From the NCBI GenBank assembly GCA_012184525.1, contig WOFQ01000020.1, forward strand, positions 372,001 through 436,000: 64,000 nucleotides of DNA. The letters are read 5' to 3'. Numbering within the stretch: the stretch's first letter is position 1; each line of letters begins with the position of its first letter. Source of the DNA: Xenoacremonium recifei (lineage: Eukaryota > Ascomycota > Sordariomycetes > Hypocreales > Nectriaceae). The notes beneath the pieces were generated by a model that searched no databases, was not told the DNA's origin, and saw nothing but the letters and a program-made list of their open reading frames with translations. This document shows, piece by piece, positions 9,965 to 23,708 of the stretch. The translations under genes and the position numbers were made by a program.

Positions 9965-12900
9965 GGGATGTTGACAGCGGCGGTGCTGGGAGCATTTCAG
10001 AGGTCCGATTCGGCGTAGCAATACTGTTGACGGTGCTCAAAGGATGCGGACGATAGAGATGACGTGAAGAAGTGCGCAGGAAGTCGAGATTGGATCGAGG
10101 GCGCGAGAGGGGAGTGGAAGTTGAGGTTTGGATGGGAAGTAGAACAGGTGACTTTGCAGGGCAGGGAGGGGAATCGCAATCAAAGCACCAAAGCCGGGGG
10201 GGGGGGGGTTGGAGGGGAGATTTCCAATGGTGCCAATAGGTACAGTACCTCACTTAAGTCCTTGGGGCCTCAGGTTATGGTGGCTGCTGCCCTGCCCGCC
10301 CTCCACTGCCCACCTACAAGTACGTACTTGTAACTACACCAGCAAGAGGCGAGGCGCAGTCATCCCGCGGCCTTTCCGTCATCTGCATCCTGCCATTCCC
10401 TCCCTCCCTCCCTCATGCAGCATTGTAACTGCGGCTAACGGGCAAGCAATCAAAGCCACCGCCTGATATGGCCAGACTACGTGCTGCACTACTTCCCTAG
10501 CGGCGTGGCTCCGAGCCTGTATCTGGGCCTCTCCTCCATCTGCCTGTCAATCAGTGCCTCTAATGCAAAGACGTGCAGCAGACGGACCCTGGCCCCGAGC
10601 CACTTTACGCGCCTCTGGTCTCTCTGGCTTCCAGAATGCAGGGTCGCGTGCTAAAATTCCTAGAATGCTGGGCTGGGGCTCCATCACTCTATACCGCCAC
10701 GATAGCGATATGTCCTGCTATCATGACGCGCGCGCAGATCCAGAGGGGCGTATTCCCTGGTGCTCAAAACGTGGACGCCCGAGTGTGGCCCAGCCATTGC
10801 CGAGGGAAGAGACTTCGTGGGATGGGATGGGATGTTCTGCTGGGCATGTCGACACGCACTCACGAACTATTGGCCTCCGGCCCCTCCGCATCAGTCTATT
10901 TGCCATCATTTGCTGCTTGACCTCGACCCTGCGCTGCAAGTGAGACAAACCACTTCTCGACCCTCGGATGACTCGTGCTCTGATGATGCTCTCTCTCTCG
11001 TCCACTGATCAGCAAGATTCGAGGCCAAGACAGAAGCCGTCTTGAAAGTTTGCTTCCCCGCAGCAAGATCATGGGCATCTGAACCAGCACGTGAACTCAA
11101 CACCCGTTCTCAGCGCAATGAGAATGCAAGCCAGCCAATCCCCGAGAATTGACTGCGGCTTGGCAGAGGTCAAATGGATGCAACCAACCGAAACCGGCAC
11201 TGCTCTTCTCATCTCCGGTGCGAAGGGAGGACTCTCAAGACCTGCCCTCCTCGCACTCAATGGAGCTAGAGCTGTATTAAACTATTTGCCATGTCATTTG
11301 GGAAGACAGCCAAATCTCAATGGTTACCTCTGTGGCTGAGACAGATGCAGAACCGAAATCACCACCATGCCCCAGACCTTTGACTGGTCGGATCTAGACT
11401 CTGCGAAATACCATTGTCAATCGCCCACGTAATCTCGCACGGGAGAAGATAACCGAGTGCAAATTTTTGCGGAGGGTGAAGATGCAAATTCCCGCTGATA
11501 GTAGACAAAAAACGACAGGGGAGATGTTCGTCCTTGGTCGCATCACGGGTGCCGCATAACGGGATGTGCGCCGAAGCAGGTCACCTAAACGGCCACATCT
11601 CGGAGATGGCATCTTGCGCACGCGGGAGGCTTCAGAAAGCGAACTGCCCCGGCTGAGAACGTGAAGAGAGCAATCAGATGGAGAATCCCTTCCAAGAGCG
11701 ATGCAAAGGCGTGAAACGAAACGGCTTCGAAACGACTTTTCTTCCGGGGAATGAGGAGGTTCTGGGATCCATCTCCGAAGTTCCCAACTTAGATCTAGGC
11801 CTGCGTCCGCGTAGGAAACTCCACCATTCACACAACACATTACCCTCAAGAATCGCTTGAAACGGCTTGGCGATAGCCTCTCGAGGCGAGGGGGCGGCCC
11901 CTTGCTACGCGAGATACGAATATGCCCTCAAGTTAAGCTTGGCAACGGGCTGGATCATGCCCGAGCTCAGCAGCATCATGTTCGTCGGCAGCGGAGTCAA
12001 GGCATTGTAGAAAACGACATTGCGAGTTCCCTTCAATCTGTTGGCATTGACAGTGGCTGCTGCGGATCGTCGGCGTCCATGTCACCTTCCATGCAATCTA
12101 TCCCGCTCCTTCCTCGCGATGCGCCTCACATGATCGGCTCATCCACGCACTCTAAATGCCTTCCCAGGCGGAGATCAACGGCCAACTTCTCCTCCTCACC
12201 ACCATCAGCGTCCAGATCGAGCCTCGCTTTGCATCTCAGCCGTTGAGCCCTGTCCATGTCTGCAGTAATGCCACACCGAAACTCGATACATCGTCTACGA
12301 TGCCCCTGGCGGTTCCGAGACAAGGCCATGTCGTGCGTTAAACGCTCGCTCCAGCTTCGATACTACATTCGGTGGGCTCCAGCGTCGCTGCCCGCTGCTT
12401 CAGACGATGATCCTTGATTTCGCTGAGTAAACAGACGGTAAGGGACTCTTAACACTGCTGAAAGAGGCAGCCTGACTCTAATTCGGGCATGGGTTTAGCC
12501 ACCGCACTCAATTCCAAACACACTCGGATATTAAACAACATGCCCATCGTCAAGGCTTCGTTGCGATATTGCTTAAGCGCTGCGTTTCGCGAATGCTCAG
12601 CCCCGACTGCTAATTCACCGTACCTGCTCACGGCCACGAGCGCTTCCGATCGGAGATCTATAATAGCAGCCGCGCAAAACTCCACGTCGTCCGGTGTTGA
12701 CGGCCGCCCACAGCCAGTCAAGCGCCTTACTCCGCCGACACGTAAGACGAGACGACGGTGATGGATGACGGCCTCATCAACTGGCGCTCAGTAACGGCGC
12801 CAGAGTGTCGCTCGTTTCACCTGCTACTGCGACGTCCAATGGCAGGGTTCTCCAGGGGCCAGCCCCGGCTCGTTTCTGGTCAGTGGAGCCGCCAGGGCGA

Positions 12901-14379
12901 CTGACGACGACATGCCTCCATTCCCCTGGCGCCCAGCAGAGCCATGATGGAGGCAAAGCTTTGGCGCGGTAGGTCCGAGTGTGACGGGCATCTTGCTTGC
13001 TCCCTGTGGCAGTGATTCTGTTTACATCGAGAAGAGTGCTTTGATCAAAGCCTGGCGGTTCGAGACGCACACGCAGCAGGAGGCTTCGTTCTAAAGATCG
13101 CCCCTGTCACACGGAGCTTCCCGCGCCAACGCAGATCCCTCCGATACCAAGAAGTGCCATACAGAACTCAAACTTACAGCGAGTGACAACCAACGAGCCG
13201 AAAGCTGGAAGAGATCGGTCGTCAGGGAGCTGGGCCCCCGGTTCTCCCAGCCCTGTCGGCTCGTTCTAGACTTACTTGTAAGCTATCCTGGATGTTCAGG
13301 GAAGCACTTGAATTGCCGCTACGACCCAGGCTTCTGGTTGTGCGACGCCTTGGCCCTCATCACGCGGTTGATGTGCTGGCCCATTGACGACGGGAGATTG
13401 TATCCCGCATTCATGGCAATGGGCACAGCGGCGGTAACTACAAACGGAAAGACCTTGCATCTTACGGCTTCTGCATCCAGCTGCAAATGACGGAGTGGCC
13501 TGCGACCCAATGGCTCACTTCTGTCCGTTACTTTGTGTCTCCAAGCAGTCACAGACCTTGCGCAGAACATTATGTCTCAGCTGTCTGTCTGGAGCTGTTA
13601 TTGACGCACAGTCAGCATGGCACCCCTCGTCCGTCGTCTGCCGAAAGCGCGGGCTCAGCAGGAACTCACCTCACTTCGCTCTCGAAAGCTCACGGCCACT
13701 CAGTGGTGGACACCGGCTCCGTCCCAGGGTCCTGACGTCTCACTTGGCAACTCTGTGACCACGGTCCAGCGCAATGCCGCACTAAATATCTCCACTAGCC
13801 TGGGCCCTGACGACGGGCTGGTCCCTGAATCCCTGTCCCTGGCCAAATAAGTCCCCGGAATGGATCTTGCGGCTCTCAGACTTCACTGGCTGGGCCCTGG
13901 GGTCGATGCGGCCGCCTGGGCCTGTCAATGCTATTGTTCGATTCTCCTCTCCTTTTAACCCATTGTACGCGCTGTTCGCCAACTGCTGGTCGGTCTTTTT
14001 TCTCTCGTCTCATGCTATTGTGAAAGGCTGTTGATGTCTTTTGTTCATTGTTCTTATTTTCTTTTCTATTTCTCTTGATTCCCATTCCCTTTCTTTCTGA
14101 TACAAGCCGGTCTCCTATTCACCCTCCTTTGTGACTGGTTGAACATCACGAATTTTTTTTCCAACAACACTCATTAATTTCTATCATCATCACGAAGAGA
14201 GGAGCGTTGATCGCCCGACTCCTCTTGAATCGCTCATTCGATTACACATCTTCCGAGGATTGACTCCATCGACCTACATTCCCATCGTACATATACAATC
14301 TTTACAAAAGACGACACCAGGGTGATACTGCTGGACTTAGTTCACTTCTATTTACCTCCAACCTCAATTATCAACCAAG
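9965..14379. other. Gene-free region of about 4.4 kb
   Basis: It lies between the start of the F-box-like gene and the start of the subtilase gene. It holds a G13 run at 10196-10208, CCCT repeats near 10395-10412, and a pyrimidine-rich leader just before the subtilase ATG. Open frames on both strands are short, overlap each other and match no family I know. A long regulatory region or non-coding transcript cannot be excluded. Confidence 0.5.
10196..10208. repeat. G13 homopolymer
   Basis: Thirteen consecutive G on the + strand, about 230 bp upstream of the F-box-like gene's ATG. The exact length may be affected by sequencing error. Confidence 0.7.
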
Positions 14380-15800
<1,421 letters not shown>

Positions 15801-16710
15801 GCCTAACGACGACGACGATGTCCAGGATAATAGACAGGGAAGGGAATTGGACGGAAACCAGGAGATATCTACGGGACTTAATTTGGTTGAATGATTCTCT
15901 TTCACCATGAAAAGCGTAAAGCATAGCGCCCATCTTGATTGAAACAATATTCTTCATGTATTACGAAAAAAAAGCTGAGGGAGAGTGACCTGCTCGGTGA
16001 CGTTGTGGCCACTGCCCCTGAGTTATTGGAGACGACCGGTAGCATAGGAGTTGGACAGGAACAGAAGACGATAGACGGTACATACTTACGCATTAGTACA
16101 AATTTTACCTTCTTGCAAAAGAAATGACCAAAGTTTGCCAATGATCGAAGCGCACTTGGTGTCTTGATTAACAGCCAGAAGCAGCTCTATGACTACAATG
16201 TAACAATACTAATACTAAGAACTGTATGGTTTGGAAGTACAATATAATGACATGCTTTCTGAGTTGGACAAGAAGGAGACAGCACGCGGCCTCGAATCCA
16301 GGCATGACTCAGTGTTGACACACACCGAAGCTTGGCCAGCTCCTCACACACAAACACAAGCCCTCAGATGAATGAATGTTCGCTCGCCGACGCAGATCTC
16401 CGATCCGGGAAACAGTCGATAGGAGGTGCGTGGTGCAGCAGTCGCAGACCGCGCTGAGAGAGAGGAATTCGATTTTAGCACTTCTTCGGCACAACCACAG
16501 TCATGAGAGGACTGGATTGCAATTTGACATCCGTGCTGCCGTGAGGCGGAAAGGTTCATCGATAAGGCGGACACAGGGACGCGGGGGAGTCATACACGCT
16601 GCTTGTATTAAACAATTGTTATATATAACCCGATGTGCGCTTGATCGGGGGAGGTGTGGTATGTACGTCAGGATATCGTCGTCAGGGTTTTGCAGGAAAG
16701 GGACATAGTG
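15801..16710. other. Convergent 3' flank of subtilase and squalene synthase genes
   Basis: The two genes end toward each other. No other gene, RNA or mobile element was recognised. Confidence 0.5.
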
Positions 16711-18310
16711 TTACAGTTCGTCGTGGCCGGTGATGGAGGAGGTGATGGCGCTGGTGGTGGCGTCGCCGTCGCCGCCGAGGCCGTTGAGGAAGACGCTGGC
16801 TTCGCTGAAGACCTTGTCGAATCTTGCGCCGAAGAACCAAGCAGTTCCGATCTGTGATGGAAAGTCAGCATTGAGGAGAGGAGGGTGAAAAATTGGCCGG
16901 GGTTTTACCATCAAGCCTGAAATGAGAAGCAAGCTGAAGATGACAACAGCGAAGAGCATGACGGCCTCGCTGGTGTCCATCCCAGGCTCTTGGGTGGCCC
17001 TGGTCTTCTGGTTGTTCTCCATGGCGAGCTTCTTGGGATCCTGTCTGGGGAAGAGGGTCTCAATGAATTGCTCAATCTGCGGCATATTAGTTCAAGCTCT
17101 TGACGACTTGGTAAGAATACGCTACTAACCTTGGCGCACTGCACGCTGATGGCGAGGTAGCTAGGATCTCGAGGGTCGTTCTTCTTCTGGATCTTGCGGC
17201 AGTACCTCCGGAAGACCTCGCACAACACGCGCAGGTTCTGTGTTGACTCCATCATGATTTGGCACGCATCGCCCTTGGTGATCTTGACGTTGCGCTTCAG
17301 GACATCTGGGTTGCGGAAGACCACCTCAAGGGTAGCAATAGCCATTGCCTGAGGAATGGCAACGAAGTTGAAGACACTTTGGTCACGGATGCCAGCCATG
17401 TAGAAAAGGCACTCCTCCGCGTGCTTCAGGGCGTCGAGGACCATCTCTGAGATACAGTTCAAGGCCTGTTCCTGGTGCTTGGGGTCGAAGAGATCGTCCC
17501 AGTTGTCGACGTGCTTGCTCCAGATCTCCTTGGGGTACCACCGTCGCTTGTCCTCCCAGTCCTCGTGGAGATCACGGATGATGTTGGTCTTCTGAAGGAA
17601 CTGGCCCATGGACTCGGTGAGCGAGGGTCGATCGGCGAGCTTAGGGTTGGCGAGCTCGGAGGCAACGAATAGTCGGGTCAGGCCCTCGCCGACAATACCA
17701 GCCACCCAGTGGCAGTAGAGCTCGTACTCTTCGATGGTCTGAACGCCGTTCTCGATCATCTCGTCGTTTTGAGCGTAGTCCGCCATACCGTTGCCCATCT
17801 TGTTGGCGATGTCGTGAATGATGTCGTAGTAGACACGCTTGATCTTTCCGAGCTCGCCAATGACGATGTCAAACTTCTCCAAGACCTCACGGTCCTTCTC
17901 TTGGCTCTCGTGGAACTGCCAGCCGGGCTGCTCCATGGTGATGTGGAAGTTGCGTAGAAGGGGGACCTTCTTCTCGAGCGGGAGCGTCATGTCATCTTCG
18001 ATAGTGTCGAGGCCGCGCAGGACGAGGTAGAAGAGGGCGATGGGGACTAAGAGCTCAGGGTTAAGCTCCTGGATGACGGAAGCGAAACTTCGGCTGGTGA
18101 GGTTGAGGAGGCGGAAGCATTCTTGAATCTCGAAGGACTCTTTGCTAGGATCACGGTGGTGGACGGGGTCGTGCCAGACCTTCCTGTCGTGGGCAGAACT
18201 GTCAGCATCACGGCAGTAAGAATATGAGGAGTGGTACTCGCGCCGATCACATACCATTGGATGATGGACCGCAACTGGTTCGGGTGGAAAAGATAGTAGA
18301 TGGCACCCAT
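16711..18310 (-). CDS. ERG9: Squalene synthase (farnesyl-diphosphate farnesyltransferase)
   Basis: Model: exons 18255-18310, 17130-18183, 16909-17076 and 16711-16851, giving 472 residues, normal for fungal squalene synthase. Introns are 18184-18254, 17077-17129 and 16852-16908. The enzyme condenses two farnesyl diphosphates through presqualene diphosphate to squalene, the first committed step of ergosterol synthesis, at the ER. Both Asp-rich Mg2+-binding motifs are visible: [18 protein letters not shown] (motif at 78-82) and [18 protein letters not shown] (223-227). [16 protein letters not shown] and [17 protein letters not shown] are further signatures. The third exon carries a hydrophobic anchor ([19 protein letters not shown]), matching the C-terminal ER tail anchor. 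ATG 18310 gives the canonical N-terminus [19 protein letters not shown]. Confidence 0.96.
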
Positions 18311-20238
18311 AATGGCGGCGTGGGCGAGGGGCGGGAGAATCTAGAGCAGAGACAATAACGGGGCAGCGCCAACAGCGTGTCGGGCCAAGCTGAGGCTGAG
18401 ACAGTAAGATACGGAGACCAGAAGATAACTGCAACGTCCAGATGTGGAATTGAGTCGTTTGCGAGTCTCTAACGGTTCAGCGCCAGGGCGAAAAGATGGG
18501 GGGAGGAGGAGGAGGAGGACAAGAAATAGAAATCAGGAATCTTCCTCCGCACCGCGCACCGGGTAAATCCTAAGCTCATTTCGAGAGTGGAGGCTGCTGG
18601 CACATGATCCTGGATATAGTGATATCCCGGCTGCAGCGATTGCGGCCTCGCCTAAGTCGCCGCAGGATCATCATGACTCGGATCTCGGGTCACTGTGGAC
18701 CAGTGATTCAAGCAATATCTCGAGCATTAAGAAGGCGTTGTTTATGCGCCGAAATTCGTGTTGTGATGGTTTTTTTCGGACGAGGGTCAAATTTTGCTTC
18801 GCTTGCCGAAACCCTATCGCGACAAGGCAGACTGCGAACTGTGCGCTCTAGCAATTGGCCAATGAGGGGTTTGAGCATTTCTTCAGCAGCGGAACATTTT
18901 GATGGCAGATGCTGTTGGTCCCAGCCAGATGTCTGAATCAGAGTCTGCAGATCCTGGGGTAGAGAGGGCACCAGCACTCCTCACTGTGGTTATCAAACAT
19001 ACCCAGTCAATGAGAACCCCCAAGATTTCCAACTCTTGTTGACAGAGTGAACTTGATTCAGCCAGATACGAGCTGCAATGATCTACGCGCTTACGAATCC
19101 TCGCTCGCCTAATGCTCAACATAATGATTGGCGCTGTTCCTGCAGAGCAATGCAGTGGCAGCGTAGATCCTTGATACTATCCCTTCGTATTCGCCATGTG
19201 TCCAACCCAACCAGAACGCGGGGTGCATGAGACGGGCTAGCCCTAAGATGTCTAGAGGTTATCGGACCCCTGGCTGTGATGTGCTCTGTCAAGTCGTATT
19301 CGTGATAAACTCCCTTTAATCATTTATCGAGGTCTACGAAGGCGCAGAAATTCAAGCAAGTCTGGAAAAGTAAGCAATCTTTGCGCTGTATATTTCGGAG
19401 CATCAAAAACAGAATCAAGTGCGAAACAGACGCTGCGAGGCAAGACCAAACACCGGAGTTGAATCTCGTTCTCGGATGCAGGGTAGGCCGGCTGATTATC
19501 GTGAAGCCCGCTTATAGCGATTCAAGACACGATGTTGCCCCCCTTGATGCTATTGGCATGATAGATGGCGCATTCGCCGCCCAACCGGACTTGATACTGT
19601 TCCTAAATACTCCGTAACCTCCGCGGAGAGTCCTATAGCGCATCCTGCTTTGTTGTCGGAGCGTGCGGCATCCTTTCTGACTGGGTGTGATCTCTTGTGT
19701 TGCATCGACTGGGATTTCAGGGATGCCGCCGCATCGACGAAGCGAGTTCTGTAAGCGAGCTGTCGTGCCCCGCGAGCCTGTCCTGGACCCTGGTCCTCTG
19801 TCCGTAGCGCAGTGGCATATAAGTGAAGTTGCGGGGCATTGAGGACGGCAATATTTTATCTTCCTCGGAGATTTTCTTCATGAGAAACGGACACCTTGGA
19901 ATCAATATGCTCAAGTATGAGTGCCTCAGGCCGTGTCACTGCATGCTAAGGTGTCAAACCAACTTAGAGCGGGCATCGACCGAGACCCAGTAAACGTCAT
20001 AAGTTGAAGACAGGAGGAAGGCGTAATGGCGCAGTTTCCTCCTTGTCACCAATGGCTCCTTCCGCCTGGTTAAGATGAGTCCCTTCCGTTATTACCTAGG
20101 CTGCCACCAGCAAGAGGAAAGAAGTGCAGCTACGTCCATCACTCACCCACGACTTTCAAACTTCAAACTTGTCTCCTTCAAATCCCATTCAATTTTACCC
20201 TCCCCAATTCCATAAGTCTTCTCTCAACCCCCTTCGTC
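18311..20238. other. Divergent intergenic region of 1.9 kb
   Basis: It separates the starts of ERG9 (minus) and the interrupted epimerase/reductase gene (plus), so both promoters lie here. Short open frames show no family resemblance. Confidence 0.5.
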
Positions 20239-21301
20239 ATGTCCCTAGAGCCAGATCCGAAACTCAAGATGAGTGAGCTGGCTAAGCTCCTTCGGTCACC
20301 CAGAAAGATGTCACGAGAGGAACGAGAGATCGCAATGTCCCTAGAAGACGAGAAGCCTGATTTTTCAGAGCCGCCACCGAGCAAGTTTCTCATCTAGGGA
20401 GGTGAGGGCTGGATCGCGGGCCTCTTGAAAGGTCTTCTCGAGCAGCAGGAAAAGGCTGTTTTCACCACAACCGTCCGGATGGAAGATCGCGCCGCTGTGG
20501 TGGACGAGTTGAAAAAGATCAAGCCAACCCACGTTTTCAACGCGGCCGGATGTACTGGTCGACCTAACGTGGATTGGTGCGAGGACAACAAGGAACAGAC
20601 AGTCAGATCGAACGTTCTCGGTGCCGCCAACCTGGCCGACTGTTGCTATCAGCTCAAAATCCATCATACTGTTTTTGCCACAGGATGTCTCTACTCTTAC
20701 AATGACAAAAACCCCATTGGCGGGAAAGGCTTCGCCGAGGGGGATCCTCCAAACTTCGCCGGGAGCTGGTACTCTAAGACTAAAGCCTGGGTTGAGCCTG
20801 TAGGTCTCTCCATTACCGATTGCTCACATAGTAGCTGACGCTAGATGCCATTAGATCCTCGGGACGTACAACTGCTTGATCCTCCGCCTGCGGATGCCTG
20901 TGAGCGACGATCTGCACCCCCGTAGCTTTGTCACAAAGATCCTGAGCTACGACAAAGTTGTGGATATTCCAAACAGCATGTCGATTCTGCATGACCTTCT
21001 CCCTGGAGCGATTATGATGGCAGAGCATGGAGAGACAGGCGTGTACAACTTCACGAACCCGGGAGCCATCTCCCACAATGAGGTTCTGTCTCTATTCAAA
21101 GACATCGTGAGGCCAGACACGGAAATCAACAACTTCTCATACGAAGAGCAGGCCAAGATCTTGAAAGCCGGACGCAGCAATTGCACGCTGGACACAAACA
21201 AGCTGCAGAGTCACTTATTGAAGTATGATATTGAACTGCCAGAGATTCATGAGGCTTTCCGACTGTGCTTTGAGAGAATGAAAGCGGCCGGCATCAAATG
21301 A
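20239..21301 (+). pseudogene. UDP-4-keto-6-deoxyglucose 3,5-epimerase/4-reductase (NRS/ER-like), interrupted by an in-frame TAG
   Basis: Reading from ATG 20239, the frame runs 52 codons to SKFLI and meets TAG at 20395-20397; the same frame then continues GGEGWIAGLLKGLLEQ. The family N-terminus as I recall it has tryptophan at this place (FLIWGGKGWIAG), so one G-to-A change in TGG explains the stop. Everything downstream looks functional: THVFNAAGCTGRPNVDWCEDNK, FATGCLYSY, the WYSKTK catalytic YxxxK, then an intron at 20800-20854 (GTAGGT..TTAG) and LILRLRMPVSDDLHPRSFVTKI, PNSMSILHDLLP and GVYNFTNPGAISHNEVL. The family makes UDP- or dTDP-rhamnose-type sugars from 4-keto-6-deoxy intermediates. 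The next ATG (20479) would lose the nucleotide-binding glycines. The basic 47-residue N-terminal extension is also unusual. A base-call error is the alternative. Confidence 0.85.
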
Positions 21302-22048
21302 TCGCAGCCCCTGAGACAGTATCCCCGGAGTTCCTCTTAACAATGTCAACATAGCTCACTCTGTCGTTTTGTTTGGCGGAAAGATGGTATTTTAGACGAC
21401 AGTCTTAAGGAGGGATAAATTGCTTGGTGCTGGGAAGTGGTGCGACATCTTTGCTAGGGGAGGATGCTGACGGAAAAGGACCTTGTTTTCAGGAGCCATG
21501 GACGGCACAAAAACTGTCACTAATTGACGGGTAAACGAAAAATACATGATCTTGGTTGAGCGTGGTAGCTATGCCCACCAAAAAAACTGTTTCCTGTGCA
21601 ACTCGTTTTCAGTGATACGAGCTGAGGTACGATATTTCAATGATGCGCACGTGAAAACGGAACGGAGGATTCAGGCTGCCTCCGAAGCGTTATGGCAGTT
21701 CGTGGCTGTAGGTGGTGGCTGATACGGGTACGCAAGCAAAAGCACAGGTACCGATGCAAAGGCACCAGCATCATAGGGCCGTTAGGTATCGACACAGGCA
21801 CTGACACTGCCCCGCCATTACGTAGCCCCCGCTGAACCAGAACTTACCATCAGCCAGCAGCCGGGAAATTTCCGCCGTGAGATCAGTTTCTTTTTGGAGA
21901 GCGCCATCAACAAAATATCCTCTCTCCCTTATATATCCTCAATCACCGCGTCAAACACCCCATTCTTCTCCCCGTGTCTCTTCCCCCCGAAGCACCCTCC
22001 TCGACCTCGATCCGAACCGTCCAGCTGATTGATCTCGACACACGCATC
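21302..22048. other. Promoter region of the DnaJ gene
   Basis: It holds the 3' flank of the interrupted reductase gene and the upstream region of the DnaJ gene, including a TATA-like stretch (TATATAT, 21930-21936) about 113 bp before the ATG. Confidence 0.5.
21864..21873. promoter_or_regulatory. Minimal heat-shock-element-like palindrome
   Basis: GGAAATTTCC fits two inverted nGAAn units (nGAAnnTTCn). It lies about 60 bp upstream of the TATA-like stretch of a chaperone gene, a sensible place for an HSF1 site. Only two units are present, and functional sites normally have three or more. Confidence 0.35.
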
Positions 22049-23708
22049 ATGGTCGTGGACACCGCCTACTACGATACGCTGGGCGTTTCGCCCACAGCCA
22101 CGGGGCTTGAGATCAAGAAAGCCTATCGAAAGCTGGCCATCGTCCACCACCCAGGTCGATAACGGCTCTCCAACGTCTGTCAAGAACCTTGACTGCTGAC
22201 ACGCCTCAGACAAGAACCCTAATGATCCCACTGCGCACGAGAAGTTCCAGGCCATCGGCGAGGCCTACCAAGTGCTGTCCGACGATGACCTGCGAAAAGC
22301 ATACGACAAGTTTGGCAAGGACAGCGCAAAACCGCAGGAGGGCTTCGCTGACCCCGCCGAGTTCTTCACCTCCATCTTTGGTGGCGACTCCTTCGTCGAC
22401 TGGATCGGTGAGATCAGTCTGATGAAGGACCTGACGGCGACCATGGATATCACGATGCAGGAGGAGATGGAGGCTGCCGAAGCCGAGGCCGCAGCCGCCG
22501 CAGCTGCAGCAGCGGAAGAAGAGGAATTCCCAGGGACTGAGGAGGCTAAGAGGGAGAGTATGAAAGAAGCTGCCGCAGCGTCAACGGGCGCCGCGCAGCC
22601 AGCACCCGCACCCGCACCCGCCGCGAATGCACCACCACCACCACCACCTACCGTTGTCGTCGACGAAGACAAGTCCGCAACTCCGTCCTCCGGCGCCGCC
22701 GACACCCCGCCCCCCCGATCCGATGCCACCTCGCCCGCGCCCTCCTCCAGCTCCCGCCGAACGCAGATCCCCCTGCGGCCGGCCCTGACCGACAAGCCAC
22801 ATGAAGAATCTGAGAGCGGCGAGCTCTCCGAAGAGGCGCTCAAGCGCAAGGAGAAGAAGAAGGCCGGCCTGACCAAGGAGCAGCGTGAGCAGCTAGCTGC
22901 CTACGAGAGAGAGCGTGCTCGCATTCGTCAGGAACGTGTCGACATGCTGGTGCGCAAGCTGCTCGACCGCGTCAGTGTATGGACAGAGACGGACAAGGGC
23001 GCCGACGTCACGCACGCCTTCCAGGAGAAGATGCGCCTGGAGGTTGAGAACCTGAAGATGGAGTCGTTCGGCATTGATATCCTGCATGCCATCGGGCAGA
23101 CATACCTATCCAAGGCATCGACGTTGTTGCGCAGCCAGAAGTTCCTTGGCATCGGCGGCTTCTTCAGCAGACTGCGTGACAAGGGCACGCTGGTCAAGGA
23201 GACGTGGAACACTATCAGCTCGGCCATCGATGCGCAGCAGACCATGGAGGACATGGCCAAGATGGAGGAGAAGGGTGGCGAGGACTGGACCGAGGAGAAG
23301 CGCGTCGAGTACGAGCGCCGCGTCACTGGCAAGATCCTCACCGCCGCCTGGAGGGGATCTAAGTTTGAGATTCAGAGCGTGCTGCGCGACGTTTGCGATA
23401 CCGTGCTCAACGACAAGAAGGTGCCCCTGAACAAGCGCCTAGAGCGCGCCCAGGCCATGTGCCTAATCGGCGAGATCTTTGCCAAGGTACGTCTAGTAGA
23501 CACATATAGAAGAACCAGAGTCAGTTCTAACACATCGCAGGCTAAGCGATCGCCTGACGAGGAGGGCGACTATCTCGTCTTCGAGCAGCTCGTCGCCGAG
23601 GCAGCCATAAAGAAGGATAAGGATGAGGATGCAAAGAAGAAGCGCAAGCACAAGGACAAGCGCGCGGAGCAGGCTGCCGCTGACGCGCCTAACGTACCCA
23701 GGGCATGA
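22049..23708 (+). CDS. DnaJ (Hsp40) co-chaperone with DnaJ-X domain, CAJ1/DJP1-like
   Basis: Model: exons 22049-22154, 22210-23486 and 23541-23708, giving 516 residues. Introns are 22155-22209 and 23487-23540 (GTACGT). The J domain occupies residues 1-70: [32 protein letters not shown], then [25 protein letters not shown]. The essential HPD tripeptide is assembled across the first intron. An Ala/Glu-rich and Pro-rich linker (about 140-250) precedes a charged helix and the DnaJ-X domain with [29 protein letters not shown] and [15 protein letters not shown]. The Lys-rich C-terminus may be nuclear or RNA-proximal. Type-III J proteins of this layout stimulate Hsp70 ATPase, and in yeast help import into peroxisomes. 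ATG 22049 gives the short family N-terminus MVVDTAYYD. Confidence 0.93.

Noticed and set aside
10022..13850. Open frames up to 151 codons in the gap before the subtilase
   Set aside because: No family resemblance and no convincing start or splice context.
20239..20397. Excision of the TAG in the epimerase/reductase gene by an intron
   Set aside because: A GTGAGC donor near 20274 with an acceptor at CATCTAG leads directly to TGA; the TTTTTCAG acceptor leaves the TAG in place. Residues before the TAG also match the family.
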